A DNA stretch of 64,000 nucleotides. It comes from Lepidurus packardi (lineage: Eukaryota > Arthropoda > Branchiopoda > Notostraca > Triopsidae). Below, piece by piece: positions 62,359 to 64,000 of this stretch. Position numbers and translations under genes: made by a program. The DNA lies in assembly GCA_023053545.1 (NCBI GenBank), contig JAKZAN010000093.1, forward strand, positions 57,895-121,894. The letters are read 5' to 3'. Position 1 is the first letter of the stretch; each line of letters opens with the position of its first letter. The notes under the pieces are model-generated. The model made no database searches and had not been told where the DNA came from. It was given only the letters and a program-made list of their open reading frames with translations.

Positions 62359-64000
62359 CCTTAATTCCTTAATTAATTCCTTACGGACTGAATTAATTTC
62401 ATCCGGACTGAATTAATTCATTACGCACTTAATTAATCCATTACGGACTGAATTAATTCCTTACGGACTGTATTAATTCCTTACGGACTGAATTAATTCC
62501 TTACGGACTTAATTAATTCCTTACGGACTGAATTAATTCATTACGGACTGAATTAATTCATAACGGACTGAATTAATACCTCACGGACTGAATTAAATCC
62601 TTACGGACTGAATTAATTCCTTACGGACTTAATTAATTCATTACGGACTGAATTAATTCATTACGGACTGAATTAATTCCTTACGGACTGAATTAATTCC
62701 TTACGGACCTAATTAATTCCTTACGGACGGAATTAATTCTTTACGGACTTAATTAATTCCTTACGGACTTAATTAATTCCTTACGTACTTAATTAATTCC
62801 TTACGGTCTGAATTAATTCCGTACGGATTTAATTAATTCCTTACGGACTGAATTAATTCATTACGGACTGAATTAATTCCTTACGGACTGAATTAATTCC
62901 TTACGGGCCTAATTAATTCCTTACGGACGGAATTAATTCTTTACGGACTTAATTAATTCCTTACGGACTTAATTAATTCCTTACGTACTTAATTAATTCC
63001 TTACGGTCTGAATTAATTCCGTACGGGTTTAATTAATTCCTTACGGACTGAATTAATTCCTTACGGACTGAATTAATTCCTTACGGACTGAATTATTTCC
63101 TTACGGACTGAATTAATTCTTTAGGATTGATTGAATTCCTTTCTTACTGAAAAAATTCCTTACGGACTGAATTAATTCCTTAATTAATTCCTTACGGACT
63201 GAATTAATTTCATACAGACTGAATTAATTCCTTACGGACTGAATTAATTCCTTACGGACTGAATTAATTCCTTAATTCCTTAATTAATTCCTTACGGACT
63301 GAATTAATTTCATCCGGACTGAATTAATTCATTACGCACTTAATTAATCCATTACGGACTGAATTAATTCCTTACGGACTGTATTAATTCCTTACGGACT
63401 GAATTAATTCCTTACGGACTTAATTAATTCCTTACGGACTGAATTAATTCATTACGGACTGAATTAATTCATTACGGACTGAATTAATACCTCACGGACT
63501 GAATTAAGTCCTTACGGACTGAATTAATTCCTTACGGACTTAATTAATTCATTACGGACTGAATTAATTCATTACGGACTGAATTAATTCCTTACGGACT
63601 GAATTAATTCCTTACGGACCTAATTAATTCCTTACGGACGGAATTAATTCTTTACGGACTTAATTAATTCCTTACGGACTTAATTAATTCCTTACGTACT
63701 TAATTAATTCCTTACGGTCTGAATTAATTCCGTACGGATTTAATTAATTCCTTACGGACTGAATTAATTCATTACGGACTGAATTAATTCCTTACGGACT
63801 GAATTAATTCCTTACGGGCCTAATTAATTCCTTACGGACGGAATTAATTCTTTACGGACTTAATTAATTCCTTACGGACTTAATTAATTCCTTACGTACT
63901 TAATTAATTCCTTACGGTCTGAATTAATTCCGTACGGGTTTAATTAATTCCTTACGGACTGAATTAATTCCTTACGGACTGAATTAATTCCTTACGGACT
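62359..64000. repeat. 911-bp tandem duplication, second copy cut by window end
   Basis: Copy 1 is 62359-63269 and copy 2 starts at 63270. Offset 911 bp is verified at the CCTTAATTCC junction (62359/63270), CTCACGG (62582/63493) and ACGGGCCTAA (62903/63814). Copy 1 contains S 63123. Copy 2 runs off the end before its S. Near 62571 copy 1 has CATAACGG where copy 2 has CATTACGG. Confidence 0.88.

Larger units (their letters stand above)
631..63151. repeat. Marker S: CpG-free 39-bp double monomer, 57 dispersed copies
   Basis: The core AGGATTGATTGAATTCC, followed by TTTCTTACTGAA, replaces two monomers but is 39 rather than 40 bp, so each copy shifts the register by -1 and lacks both CpGs. AGG starts at: 631, 1390, 1841, 2580, 2831, 4062, 4313, 5544, 5683, 6873, 7572, 8323, 8922, 9441, 10060, 10599, 11218, 12257, 12448, 12507, 12886, 13545, 14497, 15489, 16181, 17108, 18279, 19279, 19910, 21081, 23093, 24264, 25272, 26443, 27003, 28254, 30026, 30525, 32224, 36366, 38878, 40659, 42174, 43065, 44995, 46824, 47715, 49845, 52673, 55052, 57451, 59551, 59742, 60481, 61080, 61891, 63123. 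Subtypes: GGATTTATTG at 12886, 16181, 30525, 32224, 43065, 47715; CTATAGG at 12448, 12507, 59742; and S followed by an A-run (CTGAAAAAATTCC) at 1390, 2580, 4062, 5683, 7572, 12257, 17108, 19279, 19910, 23093, 25272, 27003, 40659, 42174, 46824, 59551, 61080, 63123. The subtypes identify HOR families. Confidence 0.92.
1..64000. repeat. 20-bp satellite array filling the window
   Basis: Head-to-tail copies of the 20-mer TTAATTCCTTACGGACTGAA run from the first base to the last, about 3,200 copies, open at both ends. Three monomers fill each 60 bases, so the register can be followed by eye; it shifts only at a few recurring odd-length monomers. Each monomer holds one CpG (ACGG), one perfect 10-bp palindrome GAATTAATTC spanning the monomer junction, and TAA and TGA stops that hit every frame within three copies. 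The reverse strand has two TAAs per copy. Frequent substitutions are CCTT to CATT, CTGAA to CTTAA, TTAATT to TTATTT, ACGG to ATGG, ACAG, ACGA or ACGT. These variants recur in fixed order, which defines the higher-order repeats listed below. No stretch longer than about 110 bp lacks the monomer, and those stretches are the A/T islands. Function is unknown; heterochromatic satellite is an inference from size and homogeneity. Confidence 0.98.

Noticed and set aside
1-64000. Open reading frames on either strand
   Set aside because: The consensus has TAA and TGA on the + strand and two TAAs on the - strand per 20 bp, hitting every frame within 60 bp. Any open stretch is short and arises from local monomer changes, with no codon structure.
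1-64000. CRISPR array
   Set aside because: Repeats are contiguous 20-mers with no unique spacers between them; variants repeat in blocks rather than being unique.
1-64000. Plasmid or phage iterons, or a bacterial origin
   Set aside because: Iterons can be about 20 bp, but come in small numbers beside a Rep gene. About 3,200 copies with nested HORs and no gene does not fit.
1-64000. CENP-B box (TTCGNNNNANNCGGG)
   Set aside because: TTCGG and ACGGG monomer variants occur, but I found no place where both halves stand at the required spacing on either strand.
1-64000. Telomeric repeat
   Set aside because: No TTAGGG, TTAGG or TTTAGGG tandem runs. TTTAGGATTG in marker S is a single motif, and TTAGGGACTG near 21061, 26423 and 28233 is a one-base monomer variant.
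1-64000. Transposon or insertion sequence
   Set aside because: No coding capacity, terminal repeats or target duplications. The A/T islands pass smoothly into satellite and lie within a dyad present without them.
1-64000. Naming the host species or known satellite family
   Set aside because: I do not recognise the monomer. A database search with the 20-mer and the 2.4-kb HOR would be decisive, and nothing in the window gives taxonomic evidence.
1-64000. Centromere identity of the array
   Set aside because: Homogeneous HORs suit a centromere, but pericentromeric, subtelomeric and sex-chromosome satellites look alike in sequence. Only CENH3 mapping could decide.
1-64000. Promoters (TATA-like A/T motifs) and transcription terminators
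   Set aside because: A/T-rich hexamers occur in every monomer by composition, so individual matches carry no information.

Overview
The whole 64-kb window is satellite DNA. It is one uninterrupted tandem array of a 20-bp AT-rich monomer (consensus TTAATTCCTTACGGACTGAA, 35% G+C, one CpG per copy), about 3,200 copies, running off both ends. I found no genes, RNA genes, transposons, CRISPR arrays or promoters. The consensus carries stop codons in all six frames, because 20 is not a multiple of 3 and every frame meets a stop within 60 bp, so this monomer cannot encode protein. A homogeneous array this long points to heterochromatin (pericentromeric, centromeric, subtelomeric or sex-chromosome) of a eukaryote. 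I do not recognise the monomer and cannot name the organism.

The monomers are not randomly diverged. Diagnostic variants recur in fixed order, forming nested higher-order repeats (HORs) of 0.3 to 7 kb. A CpG-free 39-bp double monomer (marker S, 57 copies) punctuates the array and gives a coordinate system.

Layout by region. 1-8.3 kb: mosaic block in which the first ~1.8 kb recurs at 6.24-8.32 kb, with a 1,482-bp tandem duplication (2.58-5.54 kb) and an exact 300-bp one (7.6-8.25 kb). 8.3-11.5 kb: three copies of a 1.12-1.16 kb HOR. 11.5-16 kb: a 59-bp S duplication, then three copies of a 0.95-0.99 kb HOR. 16-30 kb: interleaved 1.0, 1.17-1.25 and 1.1-kb modules copied at offsets of about 6 and 7.2 kb. 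30-36 kb: a transitional block supplying the modules of the next HOR. 36-59 kb: a distinct HOR family that carries a 103-111 bp pure A/T island with a 28-bp perfect palindrome. There are seven islands, spaced 2,512, 6,097, 4,870, 2,828, 2,379 and 2,399 bp apart. 59-64 kb: return to the older families of 12-20 kb, ending in a 911-bp tandem duplication cut by the window edge.

The nearest thing to a new element is the A/T island. It always lies between the 7-bp inverted arms TCCGTAA and TTACGGA, where dozens of other monomers have only a short A/T-rich loop. It has therefore grown or been inserted inside a pre-existing dyad and then been amplified with its HOR. Most HOR length differences are exact multiples of 20 bp, as expected of unequal exchange in monomer register.
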